Counted from the first letter of the stretch, positions 9,515-19,559 are shown. The stretch is 64,000 nt of DNA from Prorocentrum cordatum (GCA_963575745.1 CAUYUJ010014360.1:161772-225771), one strand, 5' to 3'. Notes: a model not told the origin generated them from the sequence alone. Translations and numbers: made by a program.

Positions 9515-10624
9515 ATGGCAGATGAGCAGTACCGTCGCCAGCCGTGGGTGCAGCAGCAGAACACGGCTCCATGGAGGCTCGCGAGCCAGTGGGGTCGACG
9601 CCAGCCTTTCAGGAAGAAGGTGTTCTGCTCGCAGTGTCCCCGCTACCTGTTCGAGGACAGGCTGCACGTAGCCAACAGCACCTGCCTGTGCGGGGCGTGG
9701 CTGGGTAGCCAGCGCTCATGGGGGACAGGGCGCCACCACCAGCAGGGCAGCGGTGCTGGAGGAGCGTCAGGACGCCCGCAGGCATCGTACCTCGAGGTGG
9801 CGCTCCGAGCCATGGCTGGCGAGGACAAGGACCCGAACACTAGCCGCAAGGCAGAGGAGCTGCTGCAGCTGCTGGCGCCGAAGCAGCCACCCCCGCCACC
9901 AGAGCGCCCAGCGGCACTATTGCAGCGGGCCAACTCACGAGTGGGCAAAGCTACGAAGGCGCCGGAGAAGGCCCGCCAACGCTGGATCCGCACGAAGGAC
10001 GAGTACCACGAGGCGCAAACGGCGCTGGAGAGGGCCACAGAGGAGCTGGTTGCAGCGGAGCAGGATGAGGTTGAGGCAGCTCGCCGCGTCCTGCCCGACA
10101 GAGAGGACGACGAACAGAGCCCAGTCATCGACGTCGGCACGGCCATCAGGGACGGCATCAAGCTCCAGTTCTCGTTCGGCAAGCTGCTCGACGGTCTGGA
10201 GCTCCAGGAGGCGGATCGCAAGATCGTGGAGGAGAGGTCTGGGGCCGTCAACACTCTGCTCCAGAAGGCGATCAGGGAAGCGATGGGGGGTCTCACCGCC
10301 GACCTGGAGAACATCCAAAAGGAGATGGCCGAGGTGGCCGCGCGCGGCACAAAGAAGAGGAAGACCGAGGAGCAGCCCAGTGCGGGTATTTTTGTGCCTC
10401 CTCGTGACTCTCCTCAGCTGCATGTGGGCAGCCAGGCCCCCGCTCCAGGCAACCAGCAGCCTGTCGGAGCGGGAGGGCCAGGCGGTGCCCCAGGCGGTGT
10501 CGAGCCGCCTCGAGCAGCTGGGGACGAGAGTGCCCCAGTGGTCGCCGACAAGAAAGAGGCCCTGCAGCAGGAGGTGGACGCGGAGATCCAGAGGGTGCGG
10601 CATAGAGTCCAGCAGTCACTTTGA
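9515..10624 (+). CDS. LINE ORF1 (RNA-binding-type protein, inferred)
   Basis: 369 aa from the ATG at 9515 (the frame is open from the SL, but upstream codons include no ATG before 9515). Cys motif at residues 38-59: C38-x2-C41-x15-C57-x-C59, in a basic context (GRRQPFRKK just before), like a small zinc ribbon. A Pro-rich linker is followed by a long charged helix (about 140-190, EKARQRW...EVEAARRV) predicted as coiled coil, a second helical part (KLLDGLELQEADRKIVEE), a KKRK basic patch near 300, and a Pro/Gly/Ala-rich tail. ORF1 products of LINEs coat the element RNA; this function is inferred from position, basic/Cys composition and coiled coil. It ends in TGA at 10622; ORF2 follows in the +1 frame and overlaps it. 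Confidence 0.75.
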   Translation: MADEQYRRQPWVQQQNTAPWRLASQWGRRQPFRKKVFCSQCPRYLFEDRLHVANSTCLCGAWLGSQRSWGTGRHHQQGSGAGGASGRPQASYLEVALRAMAGEDKDPNTSRKAEELLQLLAPKQPPPPPERPAALLQRANSRVGKATKAPEKARQRWIRTKDEYHEAQTALERATEELVAAEQDEVEAARRVLPDREDDEQSPVIDVGTAIRDGIKLQFSFGKLLDGLELQEADRKIVEERSGAVNTLLQKAIREAMGGLTADLENIQKEMAEVAARGTKKRKTEEQPSAGIFVPPRDSPQLHVGSQAPAPGNQQPVGAGGPGGAPGGVEPPRAAGDESAPVVADKKEALQQEVDAEIQRVRHRVQQSL

Positions 10625-11312
10625 CGGCAGCGAAACCCAGTGCAAGGACTACACGCTGTACATGAGGAACCTATCTAGGTTCGGACCCACTGCCAAGCAC
10701 CTCTTGCAGAAGCGCGAGCATGGTTTTTACGTCCTGCCAGAGGTGCACACACGCCCTGATGAGGCGGATGAGCACCTGGAGGTTTGGGCGAAAGCAGGAT
10801 ATAAGCCAGTGCTGACTCCGAGCCGAGCATCAGAGAGTAGTTTAAGGCCAGGCGGAGTCTCGGCGGGCTGCAGAAAAGTTTTTCAGTTTGAATCATTTCG
10901 CCATCTCTCGAGTGAGCCCAACGCCACACTGGGCATGAGAGTCATCCAGAAGGGACAGCAGCCAGTCGCCAGCGGGGTAGATTTTCACGATTTTGTAGGT
11001 TTCCAGACGAAGGTTTCAGGGCAGGCGTTCAGCATTTTCGGAATATACCTTACCACAGGGGTAGGCTTGAGAGGCGAGAGCGCCCGCAAGCTCGCCAGCC
11101 TAGGCTCGCTGTTGCAGTCCCTACGCACACCGTGGCTAGTCATTGGAGACTGGAACTGTGAGCCAGAGGAACTCCAGGTAAGTGGATGGCCTCATTTAGT
11201 TGCAGGAGAAATCAGAGTAGCAAGCAATGTTGAGTACACGTGCACAGTCTCGCCCTGTCGCATGCTAGATTTTTTTAGTATGTTCAGCGTCAGCGAAGCA
11301 CCTCATAAGTGA
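10605..11312 (+). pseudogene. LINE ORF2, endonuclease domain (EEP type)
   Basis: This frame continues past the ORF1 stop. It carries the apurinic-like endonuclease landmarks: a start like YTLYMRNLSRFGP, LPEVH (the catalytic Glu position), then PWLVIGDWNCEPEEL (GDWN, the metal-binding Asp/Asn motif) and RMLDFF near the end. The final motif (S/G-H-Y-G-L-I-V-R-L) is read in the next frame just after 11317, so the domain is split by a one-base shift between about 11290 and 11317; the stop at 11310-11312 is a consequence. The enzyme nicks target DNA to prime reverse transcription. The part of the same open frame before 10600 is only a shadow of ORF1. Confidence 0.8.
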
Positions 11313-11316
11313 GGTA

Positions 11317-12339
11317 GTGGCAGACACCGAGCCCATAGCGGGGGCAGGTAAGAGCCACTACGGACTAATAGTCCGCCTGAGATTAAGCATGACAGAGGCA
11401 CTGCGCAGAGTTTTGAGCTTGCCTAGACCTTTCCAACAACCACCGCCAATGAAGCGGGCTAGGAATCCAGACAGCAAGCGATCGAGGCGAGCGGCAGCAG
11501 CAACGGCATCACAGAAGAAGAGCGAAGGGAGTCACGAGACCCCAGCGCCAGCGCAGCAGAGACAGCCTAGGAAACATATTTCCTTCAAGAGCCCGCCGAC
11601 GCTCGAATATCTGTGCCCAGACGATCTGGAGGAGGAGGATTTCGGAGGTTCGGACGGAGGTGGAGGAGAGGAGGGCGCTTTAGAGTCCCAGGGGAGCCCT
11701 GATCAGCCAGAGGCAACAGGGTTCGACCACCTGCTCCACCAACTGTCGGCAGCCCAGTTAGATCAACTCTGGCACGGCAGGCAGATCGGTCCCCAAGCCA
11801 CGAATAATCTTCAGCCTCCAGAGTACATCGAGCAGTCGTTAGCTTTCCAGTTGGATCCTAAGGCTTCCCTCACGATAGGTGAGGAGTACGCCAGATGGGT
11901 CTCACGCATGGAGGAGTTTTTCATTCTCACGCACGCCGTGCCACCGCGCAAGCGGAACGACTACCGTGGGCGGGGCAGGGCGCGAACACTAGTTTTCATA
12001 CCAGAGGCGCAAGGAGCAACGTTCATCTCAGCATCTGATCCTGTCGCCCATTGGTGGGCCACAGTAGCGTTCATCTTGGAAGAAATAGTCTGTTGCCTAC
12101 CGAAAAAAGGTCCTCGGTTTGAATCTCTTCTGGCCAGAGTCCGAGAGCTAGCCAGCCAACTTCCTACCTCGTCCCTCATGCCTCTCTCGACTCGCCTCTG
12201 GGGTATCTGGAAGGAAGGGCTGGGGCACTTGGACAAGGCCTCAGATGGAGAGATAGTTGATTTCAGTTTTAAGGCAAGGCATAACGCAACACGTGCACAC
12301 AGAGCGCTGCAGTATATGAACCAGCAGAGTTTTAAATAA
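11317..12339 (+). pseudogene. LINE ORF2, linker between endonuclease and RT
   Basis: Starts within the last endonuclease strand (SHYGLIVRL) and continues through a basic, low-complexity stretch (KRARNPDSKRSRRAAAA), an acidic Glu/Gly stretch, and a conserved-looking helical segment (EEYARWVSRMEEFF). It ends at TAA 12337-12339, but the same frame continues immediately with WVLKQALAGGKGLY and IKPKK, a segment that normally precedes the RT, so the TAA is best read as a nonsense mutation in ORF2. Confidence 0.75.
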
Positions 12340-12635
12340 TGGGTACTGAAACAGGCTCTTGCTGGAGGCAAGGGACTGTACAGTATGATCAAGCCAAAGA
12401 AGGTTTTTGTAGGAGAGGTTCGTTCGGGAGCCACCTCAGCGCCAGACGCCATAAACCGAATAAGACTCAAGGAAGGGGTGTGGGGCGCCAAGTGGGGGGC
12501 TGGGCGTAAATGCACCTCAGAGGCAGAGGCAACCCGGAACCCGCTCCCGCCACTCGAACCAGAGCACGTCCAGAAAGTTATCGCCAAAGTGCCAAGTCGA
12601 GCCAACGGAGTTGACCAGTGTAATAAAAAAAAAAG
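12340..12635 (+). pseudogene. LINE ORF2, N-terminal RT region
   Basis: Same frame as the linker, after the TAA. Contains LEPEHVQKVIAKVPSRANGVDQ, which corresponds to the RT finger motif (K.A.G.D). The frame is lost in the run of A around 12624-12633 (GTAATAAAAAAAAAAG), where the next RT part continues in the frame of 12636. A homopolymer shift is the simplest explanation. Confidence 0.75.
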
Positions 12636-14237
12636 ATGTTGCTCCCGCCAGCGGCAATTCAGCAGTTAACGGATCTTTACACCGCCATTGAAGCGAGAGC
12701 ATGCTGGCCATGGCAGTTCATGTCGGTCCTAGTCATGTTGCAGGTCAAGACGCGAGAGGCCGACAGGGCAATAGGCTTGCTGCCGTGGATCCCGCGCTTG
12801 TGGGGCAGACTCAGGCATTTTGAAAGGGCGGAGTGGTGCAAAGAGCGTGCTGGACATTGGGACACAGCTGTGGCTGGGTCATCGGCGCTCAGAGTAGCTG
12901 TGTGGAGAGCTTTTCAAGACGAGCTGGCTGAACAGTCAGTCTTACCAGATTTAGTGCGCGCAAGCCTCATGTGGGACGTACAAGGTTTCTACGATTCCTT
13001 ATCATGGGAGCTTGTGCTCTCCAAGGCGCTCGCTTTAGGTTTTCCAGCAATTTACCTAGCGCTCGAACTCCAGATGCACATGTCGCCCAGATTTTTGAGG
13101 GAAGAAGGATTTTTTTTTTCAGAAGCGATTCAACCCAGTTTGTCGCTAATCCCAGGCTCGACAGGAGCGGTGGACCTAGGCAGGTGTGCACTCTGTTTGA
13201 TTTGCGAGGAAGTGGCCAGATGCCCCCCTCCAACGCCGAGCCTCCACACCTGGGTAGACGACATAGTCCAACGTTGCGAGGCACCGAGGCAGAGGCTTGT
13301 AGATGTACTTTTCAAGGCAGGTCAGCAGCTCGTAAAAGGTCTGCAGGCAGTCAGTCTGGCGACGGCAGATAAATCGTGCGTCATCTCATCTTGTCCCCAG
13401 GTGGCTAGGGAACTGGCCCAGAGATTTGCTGCAGCAAGCATCAGTATCCAAGTGAAGCCGAATGCGCCTGATCTAGCACTTGACCGTGGCAGGGTCGCAA
13501 AACGTAGACCCAAGCAGGCAGCCAGACGAGCAGCGGCAAGTTTCAAGATTCGCAAACTCTCGAGGTTTGCAAAAGGAGCACGGAAGCACAAGGAGCTGTC
13601 CAAGAGAATGATTTCGGTTTCGGCTTTCGCTCAGTCGCGTTACTCGGATCAGGTATACGGGACAGCTCCAAGCATAGTGCAGCGCTGGAGGCGAGCGATG
13701 GCCGACCTGTCGAGCAGGAAAAAACACGGCCGTTGCTTGACGACCCTCCTAGCGTTAGAATACGGTACGCAAGACCCAGCACACACAGCAGTTTTTGATG
13801 TAGTCAAAATGTGGTTCTCTATCCCAGGCGATGTCAGGGTTAGTGTAGATCGCGTGCGGAGAGGCTGGGCAATAGTACTAGCCAATTTAAGTAGCAAGGC
13901 CCCCAGGCAGCGCTGGAGGCGGATATGTTCACCCATGGCAGCCACGATCTGCACCATGCTCGACCTAGGTTGGAATCCTGAGGGGCCTTGGAGGTGGCAC
14001 AGTGACATCGGAGAAACCTTCGAGGCCCCTGAGGAGATGATCGGGAGAGGCCCTCTCGACAAGTCACACATTCTTTTTGCGTGCATAGCGGACAGTGTGG
14101 GTAGGAGGCTCTGGGCTAAGGCGGCCAAGAACTCCTGTATGGGAGAGGGGCTGCAACTTGTGCCAGACTTGAAGGGGCCCCGTCGACAGTGCCGCATAGC
14201 TTTAAAGCGTAGTGATTTTAAGTGGAAGGGCCTTTAG
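12636..14237 (+). pseudogene. LINE ORF2, reverse transcriptase palm, thumb and connection
   Basis: Polymerase motifs from the first Met of this stretch: fingers (AIEARACWPWQF), motif A WDVQGFYDSL (Asp114), motif B region IPGSTGAVDLGR (173-182, a divergent form lacking PQG), motif C TWVDDI (Asp208/209; WVDD instead of the usual Y/FADD), motif D with ADKSCV. A long basic C-terminal part (RRPKQAARRAAASFKIRK) follows, then thumb/connection. All catalytic Asp are kept. It stops at TAG 14235-14237, after which the same frame continues into the zinc knuckle, so the TAG is another nonsense mutation. Function: copying element RNA at the nicked target. Confidence 0.85.
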
Positions 14238-14246
14238 CAGTGCGTA

Positions 14247-15611
14247 ATGACAGGGGCGACGTGGTGTAGGCAGAGACTTTTTGAGTACGGCCTGGAGCCT
14301 GACCCCGTGTGCCCACGCTGCGGACAGGCTCCAGAAACAGACAAGCATCGCTGCTGGGAATGCCCAGCAAATCAGGAGTTTCAGACGATTTCCAGCGGCA
14401 TTATTGCCAAAGCGCGATTAGAGTCGGATAGTATGCCCAGCATGTGGATCCGAGGTACGGTGCCATCGACGTGGACTAGCGTCCCAGATCCGACGGACGA
14501 AGACATCAGCTACGTTTTTGGTAGGTCGAGCCACCAGGTTTTCGGAGATCCAGGCGTAATTTTTGGAGGGGGAGACGCCAGCGGGGGAAAAAACCAGGAT
14601 CCCAAGCTGCGCCGAGTAGCCTGGGCTTTTGCTACCCTAGGTGGATTCCGTGAGGACGGGAGTTACGATGTGGGTGAGCTGAGGTTGGGGCACTTGCAGG
14701 GAGGGAATCTGCCAGGCTTTTTTCAAACAGTCAACCGTGGCGAAACCACGGCGTTGCTAGAGTTTGCGGCAGCAGTCCTCCCGCTGGCGCACGCAATTTA
14801 TGTTACAGACTCTGAGTATGTGATGCGAGGAGTTGAGAAGCTAAAAGTAGGCAAGTTTCCTGACACGCATGTGGATGTATGGCGTCGTCTTGGAGAGACA
14901 CTAGCTAGGCACCCATGCAAGGGATTACGTGTGTTGAAGGTGGAGAGCCACCTTAATGCAGAAGAGGCGATCGAGCAGGGAGTCGATCCAGCCACCCTCT
15001 TTGTAAACGCTGTCGCGGACACCGCAGCTAGCAGGCTAGCAGAGGAGTTCAGAGTCTCTTTTGCTGACAGATGCAGGGTGGAAATGGCAACAGCTGTAGG
15101 TTTTTCTGTCAGGAAACATTTGGCCAAGGTCCTAGAGAATATCATAGAGACAGTGTCCAGACACCAGCCGAGTAGTAGGGCCTTGTCGGAAAGAAGAAAG
15201 AGAGAAGCGCACTGTATCAAGATCACAGAGCACAATGGTGCACATATTTTAGGCTCCAGGGTTCGTTGCAGGGAGTGTGGAGGTTCCGCGCCGAGGAGAG
15301 AGTTGAATAGGTTCCTTGACACTCCCTGTGTGAAGAGTTTGATGAGAGACGTGGTGCTCTCGCCTGCAGGGAGGCAGGTCTTCAATGGCCGCGACCTGCA
15401 TGTTTCACATGCAATCGGAGTCCACCAGCTGTATGGGACTTTGATTTGTTTGAAGTGCGGTTTCTATGCCCAGAAAGGGGCCAGGAACCTCATCCTTCCC
15501 TGCCAGGGCCGACCGACAGCACACGGGAAACGGGCCCTGCGCAGGCTTCAGAAAGGTGAAGTACCAGCTGTGCGGTCAAGAGAGACCGACAGAGCTACAG
15601 CAGATAATTAA
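14247..15611 (+). CDS. LINE ORF2 C-terminus: zinc knuckle, RNase H, CxxC domain
   Basis: 454 aa counted from the Met after the TAG, really the continuation of ORF2. Zinc knuckle C22-x2-C25-x8-H34-x4-C39 (CPRCG...DKHRCWEC). RNase H with its four acidic residues: GGGDASGG (D110), RGET (E166), VTDSEYV (D188) and NAVADTAA (D258), plus VESH (H235). A C-terminal Cys region follows (VRCRECGG, then LICLKCGFYA), possibly a second zinc fold. RNase H removes RNA from the cDNA hybrid. The frame is intact; TAA 15609-15611. The 3' untranslated stretch is only about 30 nt before A10. Confidence 0.85.
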   Translation: MTGATWCRQRLFEYGLEPDPVCPRCGQAPETDKHRCWECPANQEFQTISSGIIAKARLESDSMPSMWIRGTVPSTWTSVPDPTDEDISYVFGRSSHQVFGDPGVIFGGGDASGGKNQDPKLRRVAWAFATLGGFREDGSYDVGELRLGHLQGGNLPGFFQTVNRGETTALLEFAAAVLPLAHAIYVTDSEYVMRGVEKLKVGKFPDTHVDVWRRLGETLARHPCKGLRVLKVESHLNAEEAIEQGVDPATLFVNAVADTAASRLAEEFRVSFADRCRVEMATAVGFSVRKHLAKVLENIIETVSRHQPSSRALSERRKREAHCIKITEHNGAHILGSRVRCRECGGSAPRRELNRFLDTPCVKSLMRDVVLSPAGRQVFNGRDLHVSHAIGVHQLYGTLICLKCGFYAQKGARNLILPCQGRPTAHGKRALRRLQKGEVPAVRSRETDRATADN

Positions 15612-15640
15612 GTACAGGTAGAGCCAATGGCTGGAAACAG

Positions 15641-15650
15641 AAAAAAAAAA
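15641..15650 (+). other. Poly(A) end of the LINE
   Basis: Ten A; the last may belong to the target duplication. Confidence 0.85.
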
Positions 15651-15666
15651 GCGAGCCAGGACGCTT
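15650..15666 (+). repeat. 3' target-site duplication of the LINE
   Basis: Identical 17 bp to 9302-9318; followed by CGTCACTGCTGGA, the missing end of MITE-B copy 1. Confidence 0.95.
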
Positions 15667-15681
15667 CGTCACTGCTGGATT

Positions 15682-16154
15682 CGTTCGGCCCGATCACTCC
15701 TTCTCTCTGCCCCTTCGCAGCGCCTCTGCGGACCCCGCCCCCCTCCCCTCCTCCTCGGCCCTCTCCCCTTCTCTGCCCTCCTCTCCCCCTCTCCTCTCCC
15801 CCTCTCCCCTCCTCCTCGGCCCTCTCTGCGCACCCCGCCCCTCCCCCCCCCTCTCCCCTCGGCCCTGAAGCGCACGCCTCGAGCCGCCGGGCACCTGCCC
15901 CCCGTCCGGCACGCGCGCGGGGGCCCGCCCAGCCGGCGACCTCCTCCCCGCTCTCCGTCTCTGCTCGGTGGCTCAGAGAGGGGGTCCCGAGGGAGGGGGT
16001 CCTGAGGGCAAAAGGTGCCCCAGGTTGCACAGATCCGCCCTTGGATCCCTTCCCATCCTTGGGCCCCCCTCCCTCAGGACCTCATCTTTGGACCGCCGAT
16101 CTGCGCTCCCTCGCGGGGTCCCTTCGGACTCAACGCCCCTCAAACGGGGACTCC
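15682..16154. other. C/T-rich spacer
   Basis: Irregular CCCTCTCC tracts at 15725-15870, then CCTTGGGCCCCC-type text. Frames on both strands are low complexity. Confidence 0.5.
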
Positions 16155-16277
16155 ACTAACGGGTACTTTGGCCAGTGGCCCAGCGAACCCAACCCTTCCC
16201 GATGTGGGCAAAGCTGCAATGCAAGAAAAAGGCCCTAAAGTGGCAACTTTCGGCAAAAAATCAAAGTACCCGTTAGT
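16155..16277. mobile_element. Small inverted-repeat element (123 bp)
   Basis: Perfect 16-bp inverted ends, ACTAACGGGTACTTTG at 16155-16170 and its complement at 16262-16277, followed by an extra AAGTACCCGTTA. No coding content, no clear target duplication. Confidence 0.6.
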
Positions 16278-17309
16278 AAGTACCCGTTACGGTGCCGTTG
16301 ATCGGACCGTCCCCCCTTCCCCCCCCGGGATCCTGGAAGCGCAGGCCCCGCGCCGGCGGGGCCTTCACCCTGTCCTGCACGTGCGCGGCGAGCACGAGCG
16401 AGCGGCCAACCTCCACAGAACAACAGGAGAAGGGGGCGGCAAGACGGGTTTACCCCGGAAGCTGGTGCTGACGACAGGGGGTGTAGGAAGAGATCTGCAA
16501 ACCACAAACTCGCTCTTTCTCTCTCTCTCTCTCTCTCGCCGCTACTCTTGCATGCATCATCGCATCGGACCGTCTATGACTGTATAACAACTTGGAGAGA
16601 CACTTGTGTCTTTCGGGGGAGCCGTCGCTGTCCCTGGCGCAGAGGATCACTGCCCCGACTTCTGCTGCACTTGCTTTGAGACTGACTTTGCACCCTAGTT
16701 TGTAACAGCGACCGTAATATTCACGACTACTTGGAAGTGATCCCACCAACCCTCTGGGCTCAGGCTACTTAGCTGATCAGCTGGTCCAGAATAACATCTT
16801 CCTTCGATTCGGGGAATTTGTTTCCACTCCCCTGGCTCTCTCCGATGGGGTCTGGAGGGGAGAGGTCGGAGGCGTTCGTGCGCCCAAGATGGCCCCGCAT
16901 CGGCATGGCTCCAATCTAGACGTGGCTCCAGTCTGCTCGATGGACATCCGCTGAGCGCTTCCAAGATTGCGCGAGATGGTGCATGTTGGCCCAGATGGCC
17001 TCCAGCATGCCTCCAAGAGGTCCCAAGAAAGCCCAAGGTGCCCCCCAAACACCCCGCACGCTTTCAATGGTTCCCGTCTTGCCAAGTCAATCTTTGCTTC
17101 TCACAACTTTGCGCCATCGCGTGTGCAATCGCAACTACATAAACCCACCAGCCCTGTGGGGGCAGGTGGTCTAACGATGTCTTTCTTTCCTCTTCCAAAA
17201 ACCATTCTTCCTCTTTCGGGGAGGACTTAACCCTTCCCCCTACTTCCTCCTCTGGACCTGGACTGGGGGTATCGCGAGGTGTCAGAGCGTCCATGATAGC
17301 CTTAGATGG
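16278..17309. other. Spacer with (CT)n, nothing recognised
   Basis: A (CT)n/(TC)n run at about 16514-16538. From 16980 the text shifts towards CCAAGA-type repeats. No gene supported. Confidence 0.4.
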
Positions 17310-17910
17310 CTCCAAGAGGGTCTTCAAGAGCCCAAGATGGCCTTCAAGATCGCTCAAGATAGCCCTACATGGCTCAAGACAGCTAGCAACATGTCTCCAA
17401 GATGCCTCAAGAGGGCGACAAGATGGTTCCAGGTGCTTTTAGACACCCCTCAGGACCTCCAGGGGAAGCCCAAATCCAGGCAAATCAGTGATTTGTGCTT
17501 TCTCCCCTTTTCGCATCCGATGTGCTTTTGAGGCGTCAAGGTGGCAACAAGATGGCCGAAGAGAGTTCCAAGAAGGGCCCAAGATACCCCCCAGACGGCC
17601 CAAAGACCGCCCAATATCGCCTCTAGAGAAGCCCAAGAGCGTCCCAAGACGCCATTTTGATGGCCCCAGATGGGGGACTAAACGGTCTGATACCCCTCCT
17701 CTGTTCACCGACACCCAGCACGACAGTCCCAAGAGGCCCTTCAGGGCTCCCAAGAGAGCCAGCCCCAAAAGGGCCCCAAGAAGCGCCCAGGATGCCCCAA
17801 GAGGCCCCCAGGAGGCCGCCAAGAGGCCCAAAGAGGCTCCCTGAGGCACCCAAGACGCTCCAAGAGGCCCCCGGACTGCCAAGAGGCCCCCAAGGCGCCC
17901 CAAGACCGGC
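17310..17910. repeat. (CCAAGAGGC)-type degenerate repeat, block 1
   Basis: Irregular 9-15-bp repeats of GCCCAAGATGG and GCCCCAAGAGG, interrupted by an AT-richer linker at about 17485-17535. On the minus strand they read as Gly-Pro-Leu-Gly-Ala-Ser-Trp frames, a by-product of the repeat. Other blocks: 24.44-25.56, 59.16-60.03, 62.33-62.96 kb. Confidence 0.75.
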
Positions 17911-18116
17911 AAAGGGAGGGCCTCCAGAGGCCGAAGACGGCCAAACACCTTCCGATTTTTTTGTTTGTTTGTTTTTGTTCTCGCGACGCGAGCACGCCTG
18001 GGCCGCCTCCTCCTCCTCCTCCTTCTCCTCCTCCTCCTCAACCATTGCGGGCCGAGCGTTTCGCCTGAGACTTCCTCACCACTAATGACTCTGAAGCTTA
18101 CCAGTTGGCAGCAGTT

Positions 18117-18450
18117 TCACAGATGGAGGGCGGGTGGTTTTCAAACTGTGGCTCTCGCCTTAGCACCGCGCGCATTCGTTCTAACAAATTGCAAGAGCTT
18201 CACGGATTGAGGATAACCCGTTTTCAAAATGCGGCTCTCGCCTCAGCGCCGCTCACATTCGTTTTAAGCATGTGCAAGAGTTTCACGGATTAAGGGCGGT
18301 TCCTTTTCAAAATGTGGCTCTCGCCTTAGCACCGCGCGCATTCGTTTAAAACATTTGCAAGAGTTTCACGGATTGAGGGCGGTTCCTTTTCAAAATGTGG
18401 CTCTCGCCCTAGCGCCACGCATAGTCGTTTTAAACATTTGCAAGAGTTTC
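18117..18450 (+). repeat. 83-bp tandem repeat, 4 units
   Basis: Units start CACGGATTGAGGG and contain TTTTCAAAATGTGGCTCTCG and TTTGCAAGAGTTT. The first unit is the most diverged. A looser relative is at 54.69-55.07 kb. Confidence 0.9.
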
Positions 18451-18775
18451 AAGGGTTCCCACGATCAACGTACCAGAAATGGTGTCTTAGAAGGATTCAA
18501 GATTTTATGGGTGCAACAGATACGTTGGTTCGCGGTGTTGAGGTCCCGAGAACGGCGCTCTGGCACGATCCAAGATCGTCAAGACGCGACAGTCAGATTG
18601 ATCCGTGGCGTTGGAATCCCGAAAACAATGTTTTGGCATGCTTCTGGATCTTCGAATGGTTGTCTTCCAACGAGGCAGATCCCTCAATGGAAATGAACCG
18701 TTGTAGGGGCCTGTGAAGAGGGAGCTTGGAGGGAGGGTGTATTCCAACACCATTGATGGCTCTTGGGTTTACATT

Positions 18776-18960
18776 GTTCCTCCTCCTCCTCCTGCTCCTG
18801 CTCCTCCTCCTCCTCCTCCTCATCTCCTCTCCTCTCCTCTCCTCTCCTCTCCTCTCCTCTCCTCTCCTCTCCTCTCCTCTCCTCACTCCTCCTCCTCCTC
18901 CTCCTCCTCCTCCTCCTCCTCCTCCTCCTCTTCATTTCCTCCTCCATTTCCTCCTCCTCC
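18776..18960 (+). repeat. (CTC)n with embedded (TCCTC)n
   Basis: CCT tract whose middle (about 18826-18885) changes to a clean 5-bp TCCTC period before returning to 3 bp. Confidence 0.95.
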
Positions 18961-19172
18961 TTTCCGCTCCCGCGCGAGCAGAGGGGAGCCCGCCGAGACG
19001 CCCACCTCGCCGACCGCGAACACCAGGAGGCAGCACGCGCCCGGGGGCGGCTCCGTGCCGTTCGGGAGCTCCACCTCGGGCGGGCAGCGGCCGGCCGAGC
19101 GGGCGCGCGGGGGCAGACCCCCGCACGGGGGGACACCGCGACCCCACATCTGCGCACACTCCGGCCTCCCTC

Positions 19173-19435
19173 TGCTCCTCCTGCTCCTCCTCCTCCTGCT
19201 CCTCCTCGTGCTCCTCCTGCTCCTCCTCTACCTCCTCCTCCTCCTCCTCCTCCTCCTCCTCTTCCTCCTCCTCCTCCCCCTCCTCCTCCTCTTGCTCCTC
19301 CTCCTGCTCATGCTCCTGCTCCTGCTCCTGCTTCACCTCCTCCTCCTGCTCCTGCTCCTGATCATGTTCCTCATCCTCCTCCTCCTGCTCCTGCCCCTGC
19401 TCCTGCTCATGCCCGTGCTCCTCATCCTGCCCTCC
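19173..19435 (+). repeat. (CTC/CTG)n microsatellite
   Basis: CTCCTG/CTCCTC mixture, increasingly CTGCTC-rich and degenerate towards 19430. Confidence 0.95.
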
Positions 19436-19559
19436 CCCCTTCGCCCATCAAGCCACAGGGATTTTGCAGGGGCCGACTCTTGTGCCTGCGCGAGGCGCTT
19501 GAGGCACACGGAGCAGGGTCCCCCTCCTTCCTTGAAGGCGCCAGTCATCTGTGACCAAA

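Larger units (their letters stand above)
9319..15649 (+). mobile_element. Full-length LINE with DinoSL 5' end and poly(A) tail
   Basis: Bounded by 17-bp direct repeats. Order: T7, exact DinoSL (9326-9347), degraded second SL-like segment (9348-9368), ORF1 (Cys motif, coiled coil), endonuclease, linker, reverse transcriptase, zinc knuckle, RNase H, CxxC C-terminus, 30-nt 3' untranslated stretch, A10. Coding is interrupted by frame changes near 11.3 kb and 12.63 kb and by in-frame stops at 12337 and 14235, so this copy is not active as it stands. The 5' end at the SL means that the source RNA was trans-spliced and copied full length. Insertion target: right terminal repeat of MITE-B copy 1. Confidence 0.9.

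Noticed and set aside
9753-10600. N-terminal 280 codons of the frame that carries the endonuclease
   Set aside because: Shadow of ORF1 in another frame, Arg/Ser-rich and without motifs.
17650-17662. SL-like word GCCATTTTGATGGCC
   Set aside because: Only the central CCATTTT matches; flanks are CCAAGA repeat.
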